From: a virus
Reading direction: 5' to 3' (one strand)
Length of the DNA: 58,085 nt
Virus record (IMG/VR): IMGVR_UViG_3300043398_000262
Coordinates: 1-58,085 of that record
The notes beneath the pieces are model-generated. The model made no database searches. It saw only the letters and a list, made by a program, of their open reading frames with translations, and had not been told where the DNA came from. The translations under genes were made by a program, and so were the position numbers. How positions within the stretch are numbered: position 1 is the stretch's first letter; every line of letters begins with the position of its first letter. Of the stretch, positions 31,303 through 41,269 are shown in pieces.

Positions 31303-32415
31303 ATGGCTACTAGAGGCGCAACCAGGCGGCGGAAGGCTCGACAGCTGCGCAAGCAGGGGCCCCAAAAAACTTATTTGGGCGGCACTAAGGAAGCCCAAGA
31401 AAAGTTCATTGACCAGGCCGGAAAAGAACGTGCTGGCGCTCAGACGCGCGAGCGCCAGGCGGACACGGATTCGCGTAAGGAGCTGAACTATCAGCGCCAG
31501 CAAGAGTCCAAGGCCGGGCAAGAATACGACGCTGACCGTCAGACGGCAAGCGGCTCACGAGGCGGCTATGAGAGCGCCATTGGTGGCATTGGCTCAAGCG
31601 CCCAGAACGCCATGGGTATCCGCAACAACGCGCTGGCTCAGAATCAGTTGACTGGTTCTGCAGAGAGCATCCTAGCTCAGCGTCAGGCACAAATGGCTGG
31701 AGTGCCTACTATCGGCCAAGCGACCGATACGGGTATTGCCCAGAACTACAAGAACGCCCAGACGGCGCTTGGGCAGTCCCTGGGGCTCCAGGGTCGTCAG
31801 ATGCGCGGCCAGGCCGCTGGTCTGGGTGAAGGCGGCGCGCTTGCTATGCAGCAAGCGTTGGCTTCGGGTGGGGCCAATGCAGCCGACTTGATGGCTCAGA
31901 ACCAAGCCCAGCAGAACCAGCTTGCGTCTCAGATGCGGTTCAACGCGGCCATGACGCAGAACCAGCAAGATGTTGATGCGGCCAACCAGGCAGTAGATTT
32001 GCGTATGGGCGCAGCTGAGCAAGAACGGCAAGCTGCTCTAGGATTCGCTGACTCTAATGCCGGCATGGCTTACGATGCAGGACTCCAGGGCTTGAATGCG
32101 CGAGGCGCACTCATGCAGCAAGACGCTGCCACTAGAGACACTAGCGGTGGCCGGCAGCTCAACATGCTTGGGATGCGCGGCGATATGACCCAAAATAGAG
32201 CCAGCGCTGCGCAGCAAGGCGTGCGCGACGCCAATCAAAATCAGCAATTCAACTTGGGCACCGCGGCGGGCATCGACCAAACCAACTCCGCGAACGCTTA
32301 CCAGAATGCCATGGCTAACTCGCCAATGGCCAAGCTTACCAACATCGTCGGCGCCCATGACGCAATCAAGGGTTCTGCTCCTCTGTCGAATCTGTTCGGC
32401 TTCGGGAACAAATAA
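31303..32415 (+). CDS. Internal virion (ejection) protein, Gln/Ala/Asn-rich (370 aa)
   Basis: Basic N-terminus (ATRRRKARQLRKQG) and then a long helical, Gln/Ala/Asn-rich chain without hydrophobic core signals (GQAAGLGEGGALAMQQALA, AQNQAQQNQLASQ), as in podoviral internal core proteins. Position between tail and terminase large subunit matches T7-like gp14-16. Probably packaged and ejected into the host. No enzymatic motif seen. Confidence 0.6.
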   Translation: MATRGATRRRKARQLRKQGPQKTYLGGTKEAQEKFIDQAGKERAGAQTRERQADTDSRKELNYQRQQESKAGQEYDADRQTASGSRGGYESAIGGIGSSAQNAMGIRNNALAQNQLTGSAESILAQRQAQMAGVPTIGQATDTGIAQNYKNAQTALGQSLGLQGRQMRGQAAGLGEGGALAMQQALASGGANAADLMAQNQAQQNQLASQMRFNAAMTQNQQDVDAANQAVDLRMGAAEQERQAALGFADSNAGMAYDAGLQGLNARGALMQQDAATRDTSGGRQLNMLGMRGDMTQNRASAAQQGVRDANQNQQFNLGTAAGIDQTNSANAYQNAMANSPMAKLTNIVGAHDAIKGSAPLSNLFGFGNK

Positions 32416-32417
32416 AA

Positions 32418-32927
32418 ATGTTCGACTTCTCAAGTCTGATGAACATGGGCGGCGGCCAAGGCGGCGGGCTGGGCGGTCTATTTGGCGGCGGTGGCGAAGG
32501 CGGGGGCTCAGTCAACAAAGCGCTGGAAATGACCGGCTCTAAGTACCAACTACCGGACGCCGCAACTTCGGCAACAGGAGCTCCGGCTGATGGGGCTGTT
32601 GCGCCTGCTCAGACACAAGCGACGGTTCCGCCGCCTGAATCAACGCCCATGCTTGAGAACAAGCCTTTGGTCAAACCGAACCAGTCTGACGTCGGAAATA
32701 TCGCCAGTGACGTTGCGAATGTGACGTCTATTGGTGGCGCCGACGGCCAGCAGAACAACCTAATGAACAGCAACTTGCGCAAGACGGTCAAAAAAGTCGC
32801 GAGCGCCGTTGCTTCGTTCTACACAGGCGGTTTGGCGTCAGCTGCAACTAACATGCTTGGTTCGCAAATGGCTGAAAATAACCCCAAGGGCGCTGGCGTC
32901 GTCAGCACAGCAGGGTCGCTTCTATGA
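32418..32927 (+). CDS. Putative internal virion protein, Gly-rich (169 aa)
   Basis: N-terminal glycine-rich stretch (GGGQGGGLGGLFGGGGEGGG) and an amphipathic C-terminal helix (LRKTVKKVASAVASFYTGGLASA) that could enter membranes. GGGA upstream of the ATG. It overlaps the next gene (ATGA). By position likely part of the ejected complex. Confidence 0.55.
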   Translation: MFDFSSLMNMGGGQGGGLGGLFGGGGEGGGSVNKALEMTGSKYQLPDAATSATGAPADGAVAPAQTQATVPPPESTPMLENKPLVKPNQSDVGNIASDVANVTSIGGADGQQNNLMNSNLRKTVKKVASAVASFYTGGLASAATNMLGSQMAENNPKGAGVVSTAGSLL

Positions 32928-34774
32928 AATCTAGCTTCGACAAACGTCTAGTTTCAGAGGCGCTAGAGAAGTCTGGCGGCGATAGCTCGTGGCTAGAAGC
33001 AGATAACCAGCAGTCAAAGCCTGAGCTGGTCGACCCGCTAATGTCGATTCCTGAGGAGTCCGAATCGTCGGCTGTTCAGGACTCCGGGCCGCTTGCGTCA
33101 ATTGCACCTCAAATAGAGGAACCGCCCGCTCCCAGTATACCGGCACCCGTTGAAACGCCCTCTACTGTACCTACGTCCAGCAAACGTCCTGCAACCAAAC
33201 AGTCTACCCAGCCCGTCACCACCGACGAAGCGCCAGCATCAACTGTCGTAGAAAAGCCTGTCGACGTCGAAGACCGAACATTCAACCCGAAAGCGTCTAG
33301 TAAAACGCTGCAGACCGACCTGCAGGAGGGTCAGAACCGCCAACTCGATTTGACCGAAGCGACCAAGGGAGGAATTGCGGCCGAAGGCTCGGCGGCCCAG
33401 GCCGATGAATTCGGAAAACTGCGCGAAATTCAGAAGAGTCGGCGGGAAGCAGTAACTAATCGCCTAGACCTAAACCGAAATCAGAAAGAGGTTTTCGAGC
33501 AGCGAATGTTTGCCAAGGTAGACGAAATGTCTAATCGTATGCGCCATCCGCCGCAAGATACTACAAACATTATGCTGAGCATTTTGGGGTCTGCTTTGTC
33601 CTCAAAAGGCGGCGCTGGAGCTGCGATTTCTAAAGGCATAGGCATGGCCATGCAGCAAAAAATGCTGGATTGGCAAGCCGGCGTAGCCGCGGACCAAGCC
33701 GAATTTGCCGGCATTAAGTCGCTCTTCGATTCTCAAAATCAAGACAGCGAATCGGAGCTGAGGCAGGAAGCCAATCTAAGTGCATTGGCTACTTCGGAGT
33801 TCGATTCGGCTCTGAAACAAATCGCAGCCTCCACCCAGTCCAAGGAAGCCAAGGCAGCTGCTGAGGCGGCGCGACTGGAGCTAAGGCAGAAGTTTGTCCA
33901 ACATCAGCTTGACATCCGAAAGCGTGCCGCCACTACAGGTCAGCAAGACGAAATTATTAAGTTCGTTGCTAGTCAGCCGACCCCTGAGCTTCAAGCTGCA
34001 GCAGCAGCAAAGCTGGGCAAGCGTGGGCTCCAGGCCTTGGTCGAGATTCAAAAGGGCGTCAAGGGTGCCGCGGATATCAGTGCTTCGGCACTCGGTGGCG
34101 CCAAGACGGCTGAGGAAATTGCTGGAGTCCAGGCCAACACGGCCAAGACTCAGGCTGAGGCTGCGAAGCTTCAGCAAGAAGCCGGCTTGCTGGGCTCGGC
34201 CCAGGAGCCCTTGTCTGGCTACAAGGTCGACAAGCCGCAGGTGTGGAACAGTCTGGAGAAGTCTGTAAAAGCCGATTTCACCAAGGGCGCCGCCTCCATT
34301 CCAGGGCTTATGCAGCAGCTTAAAGACTACAAGTCTTTGGTCGCTAAATACGGCACCGAGAACCTTCCGACTGAAGCAAAAGCCAAAATGCAGGGGCTTC
34401 ACGCAGGTATCCTCAGTGGTATTAAGGAAGCAGCTGAATTGGGCGCCTTGGACAATGGTGTTATTGGTCTAGTGGAACGCCAAATAGGCGACCCAACCGG
34501 TTGGAATCTCGGGTTTGGCAATGTGTGGGAGCAGGCCGACACTAAGGCCGACACTACAATGCAGACCATTAGAAACTCGGCTGCATCCAAGGCACGCGCC
34601 TACGGCCTGGATATCGGTGAAGGAACTCTTGGGGTAGATGTGTCTACGACGGCGCCTCTGGCTTCTACCTCTGGACCTGTTCCTATGGTAAACCCCCAGA
34701 CGGGTCAAAAACTAGACGTGGACCCTTCCAAGATTGCCAACGCCGAACGGCTAGGCTTTACGCGCGCAAGGTAG
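32924..34774 (+). CDS. Putative internal virion protein (616 aa)
   Basis: A disordered Pro/Ser-rich N-terminal third (SIPAPVETPSTVPTSSK) is followed by long helices (~150-500). ADISASALGGAKTAEEIAGV and neighbouring helices are Ala/Lys/Gln-rich. Helices and position agree with T7 gp15-like ejection proteins. The C-terminal VPMVNPQTGQKLDVDPSKI resembles the terminal segment often found in structural or lysozyme-containing ejection proteins, but no enzyme motif is visible. Confidence 0.55.
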   Translation: MKSSFDKRLVSEALEKSGGDSSWLEADNQQSKPELVDPLMSIPEESESSAVQDSGPLASIAPQIEEPPAPSIPAPVETPSTVPTSSKRPATKQSTQPVTTDEAPASTVVEKPVDVEDRTFNPKASSKTLQTDLQEGQNRQLDLTEATKGGIAAEGSAAQADEFGKLREIQKSRREAVTNRLDLNRNQKEVFEQRMFAKVDEMSNRMRHPPQDTTNIMLSILGSALSSKGGAGAAISKGIGMAMQQKMLDWQAGVAADQAEFAGIKSLFDSQNQDSESELRQEANLSALATSEFDSALKQIAASTQSKEAKAAAEAARLELRQKFVQHQLDIRKRAATTGQQDEIIKFVASQPTPELQAAAAAKLGKRGLQALVEIQKGVKGAADISASALGGAKTAEEIAGVQANTAKTQAEAAKLQQEAGLLGSAQEPLSGYKVDKPQVWNSLEKSVKADFTKGAASIPGLMQQLKDYKSLVAKYGTENLPTEAKAKMQGLHAGILSGIKEAAELGALDNGVIGLVERQIGDPTGWNLGFGNVWEQADTKADTTMQTIRNSAASKARAYGLDIGEGTLGVDVSTTAPLASTSGPVPMVNPQTGQKLDVDPSKIANAERLGFTRAR

Positions 34775-34780
34775 TAATAA

Positions 34781-37700
34781 ATGGCGACTCCCGAAGAGCT
34801 AGTTGACCTGCAGACGCCCGCTTCTCCAGGTTTGCTGGACGCAGAGACAATCGCCGACTTACAAACGCCGGCTGCGCCTACTCGTGTCTATAACGAGATG
34901 ACTGGCGAGCTAGGGTATATCCCTGCATCTCAGACAGACGCACTGGGCGGCAGCTTGCGGCTGGCTACTCCTGAGGAGATTGCCAACCAGGACCGCATTG
35001 ACGAAAACAGTGGATTTGGCTCCAAGATGCTCGGTCGTACCGAGGCGTTCTCGCGGGGCGCTACACTAGGAACCAGTGGCCTGGTTGGTGACCTAGGTGC
35101 AGGGCTGGGCGCGTCTTTGGCTTCGCCCGAAGCCCCCAGGGTTGCCGGTCCAGGAATTGATGCACCCCTAGATGCAACTGGTTCGAACTTCTCACGAGGT
35201 TTTGAGCAGGCAACGCTAGATAGAGAAGCGCGCCAGGCCGCTCTCGGTGGCGAGGCCTATGCTTGGGAGGCCCTAGGGGCAATCGCACCTGCTGCCCTCA
35301 GCGGCGGCGGGACGCTGGGCGCCAAGGCGTTGGCGGCTACTCCAGCAGCTCTGCTAGAGCGAGCTGGAGCCGGTCTAGCCGGCAAACTGGGTGCTGGCGC
35401 AGCCGGCTCTACGGTGCTGCAAAACGCCCTAGGTAGGGCCGCAGGAGGCGCCCTAGAAGGCGCCGTAGGGTCAGCGGTAACGACCGCAGCCGATTTGGCA
35501 CCCGAAGTTGTCGAGGACCCAATCGGCGCAGCCGAAGCTGTTGGTATGTCAGCGGCTACTGGGTTGCTGATTGGCGGCGCGGCAGGTGGACTTTTTGGCG
35601 CTGGTGAGGGGTTGCTGCGGCGTGCTGGCAACCAGCTTGACAACGCTGCTCCTGTTGCGGCAGAACTGGCCGAGCCGCCGCCTGTCCAGGCTACAGCTGA
35701 CGATATCGTCGCAGCCAACACTGTTCGGCCGATGTCAGCGGCAGAGCTTCCGGCTCCTCAGCGAGGTAAAATCCAGGAGCTGGTAGACCGTCAAAATGCG
35801 CTGAACGGCGATTATGACAAGGCAGCCGATGAAGCTAGTCGAAAGCTGTGGCGCGAGATGGAAGCGCAATCGCGCGACCAGGAGCAGTTCGACCTACTGA
35901 CAGGAATCGCAGCCAAGCGGCGAGCTAACGCTGTCCTGTCCGAGGAGCTTCTGGCAGAAGCCGCTGACCCGCTTGACCTGGCTCCAGAAGAGCTAGTCGC
36001 AGCTCAACCGTTCGATAACGGAGTCGTGCGTAGCCAAAGCAAAGGCAATCAGTGGTTCTCTATACCGCAGGAAGGCGCGCCGGCTGATGCGTCTGTCCAC
36101 GACGCGTTGGCGCGCGCGCGAATCTCAGAAACAGAGTTCCCTGACCTTGTTACGGTGAAGTTGATAAACGCTAGGCGGGGAGGGCTTGGCAAGGGTTTCG
36201 GGTCGAGGATATATGCTGACATCGCAGATTTCGCTGAAGAGCGAGGCAAGCGCATGGCCAGCGACGCAACCTCAGACCGTTCTGAGTTTGCAAATGCTTG
36301 GTGGCAGAAGCGAGTAGCCGAGGGTGTTGCGGAGTTCGACGAAGCCAGAGACAGATATGTCCTGACCGGGCGTATTCGCGGGCAGCGTCCGGTCGCTGCT
36401 GAGCAACCAAAGCAGCTCTCGCCTAAGATGGCTGCTAGACGTGATTCAGCGCAACAAATGGTCAAGGGGCTAGTCGACGAAATCAACGGATATCGAGCCG
36501 GTCTGCCGGACGCTGATACCCAGGGCCTAGCGCCGCTCTCCAAGGCGCTTCAGACCGACTTGGACCACGTCTATAGCGCTCTTGACCGCGGAGATTTGGC
36601 CGAAGGTTTCGACATTCTTGACCAACGCGTCCGACGTCGTCTAGGTGAAGTTGCCAACAACGCAAAGGACAAGCATATCAAGGACTTGGCCAAGAAGTTG
36701 TACGGCAATGCCCAGCAGTTCCTAGAAGACGAAGGCTTGTGGGGGCAACTGGCCCAAGCTCAAAAACAGGCTAACCCGACGTGGTCTGACCGCATCACTA
36801 AGTCGCAGGACTCCTATTGGCGTGGCATGTTCAACCAGGGCCTAGAAAAAGGCTCCGATGGTTGGGGTAACATGCGCGACGTGCGGTCAGACGCCGTCAA
36901 TGGGCTTGTGCGGTCTCTAGGGGACCCTGGCGCCGACAGCCTGGAGCGTTCTGTGCGGACGAATCTACGGGCCAGCGTAGCCGATGCTGCGAACCGCTCC
37001 AAAGCTTGGGGCTCGCCCGAAGCCCAGGCACTGGCCGACCGCATGGCCAAGCGAGCGGCTGATATCGAGAATCACCTAGACCGCGTGGCACTGGTGAAGC
37101 GCGACTACTTGGCAGCTCAGACGCCAGACACGCCCTTGAACGCTCTTAGAGCCGCGGTCTCCCAGGTCCCGGTAGTCGGGCCGGTGGCTAGTGCAGCAGC
37201 CAGCGCAGGCGCTAGAGCCAGTATGGGTCTGTTTGCGCGAGCCTATAGGAACGCTGGCAGCGGCATAACCAAGGCAGCCCGCAGCGCCGTCAAGACGGCT
37301 GCTGAGGGCGCCTCCAAGGTGGCGCGGTATGCGCCCATGGCGTCGACGGTAACGGAGTCCAAGCGCCAGGAGCTGGTTAGCGAAGCCCAGGCTCTACAGG
37401 ATATGCGGTCGCCCCAGACTCAGGCACTGTTGCGCCAAGCAGCCCGCATCGAGCAAACCAATCCGGTGCTGGCAGAGGCGATGGTCAACCACAAGTTGAC
37501 CCAGGCAGAATACATTGTCAATAAGCTGCCTACTCCACCTTCTAGTAGCCAGTTCGCACCGCCTGCAAAGCTTGACCCGGTATCAGCTCGCTCGATGAAT
37601 CGGACCGTGGCGGCTATCTCGGACCCAGCCAAGGCTGTCGAGCGCATGGGCAGCGGCTCAGCTAGCCCCGAAGACATTGACGTCGTTCAGAAGCTGTTTC

Positions 37701-37978
37701 CGGCCACATACAGCCGGTTTACCCAGGCTGTTGCGACTGAAATGCAGCGGATGAAGATTCCGCCTAGTTTGCAGCAGCGGCTGCGAATAGGTCGCATAAC
37801 TGGGCTGAACGTTGACTCCAGTTTGGAGCGAGTAGGCGACCTACAGGCGCGAGCCAAAGCACCGGCGGGTGGCGAAGCCGAAGAGGAACAACCCGCCCAG
37901 AGCGGTGCTGCGGTACCACGCATGAATCCAGACGAAGTCTTCGGCACTCGGGCCGACCGAATTCTCAGTGGCTCCTAA
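34781..37978 (+). CDS. Large internal virion (ejection) protein (1065 aa)
   Basis: Ala/Gly-rich N-terminal third with long hydrophobic runs (ALGAIAPAALSGGGTLGAKAL, AAEAVGMSAATGLLIGGAAGG) that may form a membrane-spanning channel on ejection; the remainder is helical with alternating charged residues. The length and position before TerL resemble T7 gp16-type proteins, though no transglycosylase motif was recognised. LARISETEF...VKLINARRGGLGKGFGS may be a second domain. Function assigned by position and composition only. Confidence 0.6.
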   Translation: MATPEELVDLQTPASPGLLDAETIADLQTPAAPTRVYNEMTGELGYIPASQTDALGGSLRLATPEEIANQDRIDENSGFGSKMLGRTEAFSRGATLGTSGLVGDLGAGLGASLASPEAPRVAGPGIDAPLDATGSNFSRGFEQATLDREARQAALGGEAYAWEALGAIAPAALSGGGTLGAKALAATPAALLERAGAGLAGKLGAGAAGSTVLQNALGRAAGGALEGAVGSAVTTAADLAPEVVEDPIGAAEAVGMSAATGLLIGGAAGGLFGAGEGLLRRAGNQLDNAAPVAAELAEPPPVQATADDIVAANTVRPMSAAELPAPQRGKIQELVDRQNALNGDYDKAADEASRKLWREMEAQSRDQEQFDLLTGIAAKRRANAVLSEELLAEAADPLDLAPEELVAAQPFDNGVVRSQSKGNQWFSIPQEGAPADASVHDALARARISETEFPDLVTVKLINARRGGLGKGFGSRIYADIADFAEERGKRMASDATSDRSEFANAWWQKRVAEGVAEFDEARDRYVLTGRIRGQRPVAAEQPKQLSPKMAARRDSAQQMVKGLVDEINGYRAGLPDADTQGLAPLSKALQTDLDHVYSALDRGDLAEGFDILDQRVRRRLGEVANNAKDKHIKDLAKKLYGNAQQFLEDEGLWGQLAQAQKQANPTWSDRITKSQDSYWRGMFNQGLEKGSDGWGNMRDVRSDAVNGLVRSLGDPGADSLERSVRTNLRASVADAANRSKAWGSPEAQALADRMAKRAADIENHLDRVALVKRDYLAAQTPDTPLNALRAAVSQVPVVGPVASAAASAGARASMGLFARAYRNAGSGITKAARSAVKTAAEGASKVARYAPMASTVTESKRQELVSEAQALQDMRSPQTQALLRQAARIEQTNPVLAEAMVNHKLTQAEYIVNKLPTPPSSSQFAPPAKLDPVSARSMNRTVAAISDPAKAVERMGSGSASPEDIDVVQKLFPATYSRFTQAVATEMQRMKIPPSLQQRLRIGRITGLNVDSSLERVGDLQARAKAPAGGEAEEEQPAQSGAAVPRMNPDEVFGTRADRILSGS

Positions 37979-38018
37979 GCCGGTCAACACTCAGACCTAG
38001 GTTGCTAGGCTGTGAAAG

Positions 38019-39509
38019 GTGTATACCGCCAGAGAAGCCGAACGTGAGCTACAGCGCCGAGTCCAAGAAGAGCTGGTCAAGCGGCGTATAAACCAGCCGG
38101 AGCTGTACAAACGTGAGGTAATAGCGGCGCTTCGGGCTGAGTTGTTCCCTCAGCAGCTGGCTGTGATGGATGACCCAGCACGTCGTATCTCGTTGTGCTG
38201 CAGCCGACGTGCTGGCAAGTCCGAGGTAGCCGCCCGCATGATTGCGATTTCGCTGTTATCCAGCAATCGCAACGAATACACGCTGTTCAGCGCTAGGACG
38301 ATGACCCGTGCCAAGCAAATCATATGGGACCTGTTGTCGCGAATTAACGACCAGTTCCAACTCGGCTGGCACATGCAAGCACACATCGGCGAAATAAAAG
38401 CACCGAACGGCGCCATGTTTATGCTGCTGGGCGTAGACGATGCCATTGCTGCCGAGAAGGTGCGCGGTTCCAAGTATCGGTTGGCTGTGTGTGACGAAGC
38501 CTCGACTTACGAAGAGCACCTGGACATGCTGGTCACAGACTGTATAGCGCCGGGGACCCTTGATTTTTCGCCGCCTGGGAAAATCGTCATAGCAGGTACG
38601 CCGGGCAAGGTTCGCAAGGGCTACTGGTATGATGTAGCATGTGGTAACAAGCCGGCCTACAGCAACCATCACTGGACCCTACGGCAAAATCCGCACATCA
38701 GAAACGCTGAGCAGACGCTGGCTGATGAGCGAGCCGCCAACAACTGGACCGAAAACGACCCAGTCTATTTGCGCGAGTACGAAGGCATCTGGGCGGCTGA
38801 CGAGACGACGCTGGTGTACGCCTATAATCAGACGCGCAACGACGTCAAGCAGCTGCCCGAGGCGCCTCTAGGGTCCGATGGCCAGCCGATGCCCATGGAC
38901 GTCTGGATTCGAGAGCAGTGGTTGACTACTGTGGCCGCAGATATCGGATACAACGACGACTTCGCCGTAGTGTGTCTGGGAAGCCCACCGCACTCCAAGG
39001 ACGTCTATGTCATTCACGCCGAGCGGCAGAGCGGGCTCCTGGTAGGCGTCCAGGCCGAACGAATCAAGGCCATCCGCGACAAGTACCGCCCAAGCCGAAC
39101 AGTCATCGACGCTGGCGGTATGGGCAAACTGACGTTCGAAGAGTACACCCAGCGCTACGGCAAAGCCCAGGGCGGGCGTACCATACGCGCCGAGAAGCAC
39201 AATAAAATCGACGCCATAGGTATGTTCAACTCGGACTTGCGGTCCGGAACCATCAAGGTTCTACAGCCGCAGTGCGGCGTCCTTACTGAAGAGTGGCGTA
39301 CTTTGCCGTGGCAGGACGAAAGCCGTGAGAAGGAACATCGTGCGTTCCGCAACAATACAGCGGACGGTTGTCTCTATTGTTGGAGAGCACACAAGGCTTT
39401 CATGGCCATGCCAGCGCCCAACGAAAAGACGCCAGAGGAACGCGAACGCGAAATCGACGAAGAGAGAAATCGCCGGGTGCGCACAGCAATGACCAAGCGA
39501 CGGCGTTAG
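38019..39509 (+). CDS. terL: Terminase large subunit
   Basis: 496 aa. Motor: Walker A R63-R-A-G-K67-S68, Walker B LAVCDE with D159-E160, coupling IAGTP. Nuclease: AADIGYNDD (D308, D313/D314) and a later VIDAGGMG. This two-domain order is that of TerL. The start is a GTG at 38019; a good ribosome-binding site is lacking (GAAAGG lies within a few bases of it). TerL lies at the end of the virion cluster, as T7 gene 19 does, while TerS is 21 kb away. It packages DNA into the head and cuts concatemers. Confidence 0.95.
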   Translation: MYTAREAERELQRRVQEELVKRRINQPELYKREVIAALRAELFPQQLAVMDDPARRISLCCSRRAGKSEVAARMIAISLLSSNRNEYTLFSARTMTRAKQIIWDLLSRINDQFQLGWHMQAHIGEIKAPNGAMFMLLGVDDAIAAEKVRGSKYRLAVCDEASTYEEHLDMLVTDCIAPGTLDFSPPGKIVIAGTPGKVRKGYWYDVACGNKPAYSNHHWTLRQNPHIRNAEQTLADERAANNWTENDPVYLREYEGIWAADETTLVYAYNQTRNDVKQLPEAPLGSDGQPMPMDVWIREQWLTTVAADIGYNDDFAVVCLGSPPHSKDVYVIHAERQSGLLVGVQAERIKAIRDKYRPSRTVIDAGGMGKLTFEEYTQRYGKAQGGRTIRAEKHNKIDAIGMFNSDLRSGTIKVLQPQCGVLTEEWRTLPWQDESREKEHRAFRNNTADGCLYCWRAHKAFMAMPAPNEKTPEEREREIDEERNRRVRTAMTKRRR

Positions 39510-39695
39510 TCACTGCCACCAGTCGCACAGTCGCCGCCAATCAGGCTCCTTGGCCACCAGCTCAAGCGGTTGGGGCTCCTCTTGGAGCAGTATGGCGATT
39601 GTACGCTCCTGGCGAATCAGGAATGCCACCAGCTCTGGAGGCGTTTCGTACGGAATGACTACAGGCAACGTTGAAGCTTTTTTTGCTTGAATCAT
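39510..39695 (-). CDS. Unknown small protein (61 aa)
   Basis: ATG at 39695 overlaps the upstream mini-gene stop (ATGA). MIQAKKASTLPVVIPY, then a helix (ELVAFLIRQERTIAILLQ) and a Trp-rich end (WRRLCDWWQ). Stop 1 base after TerL on the other strand. Unknown function; may regulate or be remnant. Confidence 0.45.
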   Translation of the reverse strand: MIQAKKASTLPVVIPYETPPELVAFLIRQERTIAILLQEEPQPLELVAKEPDWRRLCDWWQ

Positions 39696-39766
39696 GACCA
39701 AGACTCCATTTCAGCTAACAAGTCCGCGTAATCTGCCCAGATTTGCTTCAGCTCGCGCATCGACAT
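39692..39766 (-). CDS. Mini-gene (24 aa), tentative
   Basis: Reads MSMRELKQIWADYADLLAEM and a few residues more, an amphipathic helix. It starts four bases after the stop of the upstream gene and overlaps the next by ATGA. Supported by spacing only. Confidence 0.35.
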   Translation of the reverse strand: MSMRELKQIWADYADLLAEMESWS

Positions 39767-39770
39767 AGGG

Positions 39771-40073
39771 CTAGTGGTCCTGGCTCGTCCCGACGAACCA
39801 AGCGGCTTCAGCGGGCTGTATGGCTCCGTCGCGCTGAACCCAGATACGGGTGGGTTCGTCTTCGTCGATGAGCTCATCGTCTGAATGTACGTCCAGACGG
39901 CATTCACCGAACTGTCTGAGACCTTGCAGAAAGGGGTCGTTGGCCGCAAATGACTCGGCTGTCTTGAAGTCTTCTAGCATTGCTGCGTGTGCGGTTTGCA
40001 TGGCTGGCTGCTCCTGGTCGGCGTCGGGTGTTGATTTATTCTCCATGCCCCAGGTTACGACGTCAACGGGCAT
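39771..40073 (-). CDS. Unknown acidic protein (100 aa)
   Basis: Strong ribosome-binding site AAGGGAAGG before the ATG at 40073. Helical, acidic, with a Trp-containing strand (TRIWVQRDGAIQPAEAAWFV). No known family. Downstream of a GIY-YIG nuclease gene on the same strand. Confidence 0.55.
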   Translation of the reverse strand: MPVDVVTWGMENKSTPDADQEQPAMQTAHAAMLEDFKTAESFAANDPFLQGLRQFGECRLDVHSDDELIDEDEPTRIWVQRDGAIQPAEAAWFVGTSQDH

Positions 40074-40101
40074 TTTCCTTCCCTTGGCTCCGGGCCGATA
40101 T

Positions 40102-40821
40102 TTAGACTCCTGGAGGAACCCACACTGCCGACTTACCGATGCCGCGCACTACCCAGCCTGCGGCTTCTAAAGCTCTAGTTAGAGTCTTAGCGCACATTTT
40201 GTGAGCTTTGGCGTGTTTCCATGCATTGTCGCCTTTGAACGAAGTGACTGCGGCGGCGATGCGAGGTGCGTGCTTAGCACGCATTGCAAGACTACGGGCA
40301 AGACGACAAGCCTCAGACGGTACCCTGCCAACCTGGGCTGCCGAAATCTTGGCCTTCCATTCAGGGGTCTTAGATGCCAAGACGCTTTCTCTGATACGCC
40401 GCTTAGCTTCTGGAGACCTAGCTAAAGCTGCACGTGACATGTTAGCGCGGGCTTCATCTGACCGCGTTGCCCCTAGGTTGGCCCGCCGTAGTTTCTCGGT
40501 ACGCTCAGGTGATGAGACGTAGCCTGACAAGCCGTCTCCACCATCCGTAAGATTGTAGCCCCAACGTCTACAATCGTAGGCCTGAATAGCTGCCACCTCC
40601 AGAGCCACAGCCAACGTCTCGTCTAGACCTAGTGCCAAGTACTGCAGACTGAAGCTATCACGCCCGTATTTGCGGATAGCAGCATAGAACGCCGGGCATT
40701 GAACTCCACCCTTCTCAGCCCACCTCAGATGACAACCGGCCCTGCCTTTTACCCCTTTACCGACATATTTTTTCTTGTTGGTTAGATTGGTCCACACGTA
40801 AACGTAGAAGTCATTCCGCAT
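40102..40821 (-). CDS. GIY-YIG homing endonuclease with NUMOD3-type repeats
   Basis: 239 aa. N-terminal nuclease: FYVYVWTN...KKYVGKG (GIY-YIG variant), R27-type Arg in KGRAG, and EVAAIQAYD. The middle has repeated basic SPE(R/A)xxKL and SDEARANMSRAALARSP segments; C-terminal KMCAKTLTRALEAAGWVVRGIG forms a small winged or helix-turn-helix. It resembles the protein at 3567-4307. A TATAAT hexamer overlaps its start codon. It lies between tail/terminase and tailspike genes. Confidence 0.9.
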   Translation of the reverse strand: MRNDFYVYVWTNLTNKKKYVGKGVKGRAGCHLRWAEKGGVQCPAFYAAIRKYGRDSFSLQYLALGLDETLAVALEVAAIQAYDCRRWGYNLTDGGDGLSGYVSSPERTEKLRRANLGATRSDEARANMSRAALARSPEAKRRIRESVLASKTPEWKAKISAAQVGRVPSEACRLARSLAMRAKHAPRIAAAVTSFKGDNAWKHAKAHKMCAKTLTRALEAAGWVVRGIGKSAVWVPPGV

Positions 40822-40882
40822 TATATGGTGACTTTAGCATCAACTCGGACCGGGGCACGCACGCATCGTCAATATTTGAGGC

Positions 40883-41269
40883 ATGAGTGTAATAGGCGAT
40901 AAGGCTGATGCTATCCAGGCTCCGACAGTAGCGGCTGACTCGACCGGTCTCTACGGCTGTTGGCGCATTTCCGGCATAACTACAGCGGCTTCGGTCGCCG
41001 TACCCGCAAGGTACCGCAACCATTATTTACGGCTAAAGGCTCGCGACGCCGATATCCAGATTGGTTTCTCGAACGGCGCGGCTGGCGCCACGCTGGTTCT
41101 GAACCAGGCGTCGACGGTGGGAACCGGGCATGTAAGCGCAGGCTTTACACTGACTAACGGCGAGTCCATCGACGTGCTGGTCCCGTATGACGCGACCTTT
41201 CTGAACTACATCGTGGTCAGCGGTACGGGGCGGCTGGAGGGCTTCGTTTCCGAGGCTCGCATTCCGTGA
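40883..41269 (+). CDS. Unknown beta-rich protein before the tailspike (128 aa)
   Basis: Predicted beta protein (YLRLKARDADIQIGFS, TVGTGHVSAGFTL) with Gly/Ala turns. It overlaps the spike gene (GTGA). It may be a spike adaptor or head-fibre-like module. No family is recognised. Confidence 0.55.
   Translation: MSVIGDKADAIQAPTVAADSTGLYGCWRISGITTAASVAVPARYRNHYLRLKARDADIQIGFSNGAAGATLVLNQASTVGTGHVSAGFTLTNGESIDVLVPYDATFLNYIVVSGTGRLEGFVSEARIP

Noticed and set aside
35257-35721. Ala/Pro/Ser-rich minus-strand frame in the large ejection protein gene
   Set aside because: Compositional shadow of the Ala/Gly-rich region on the plus strand.
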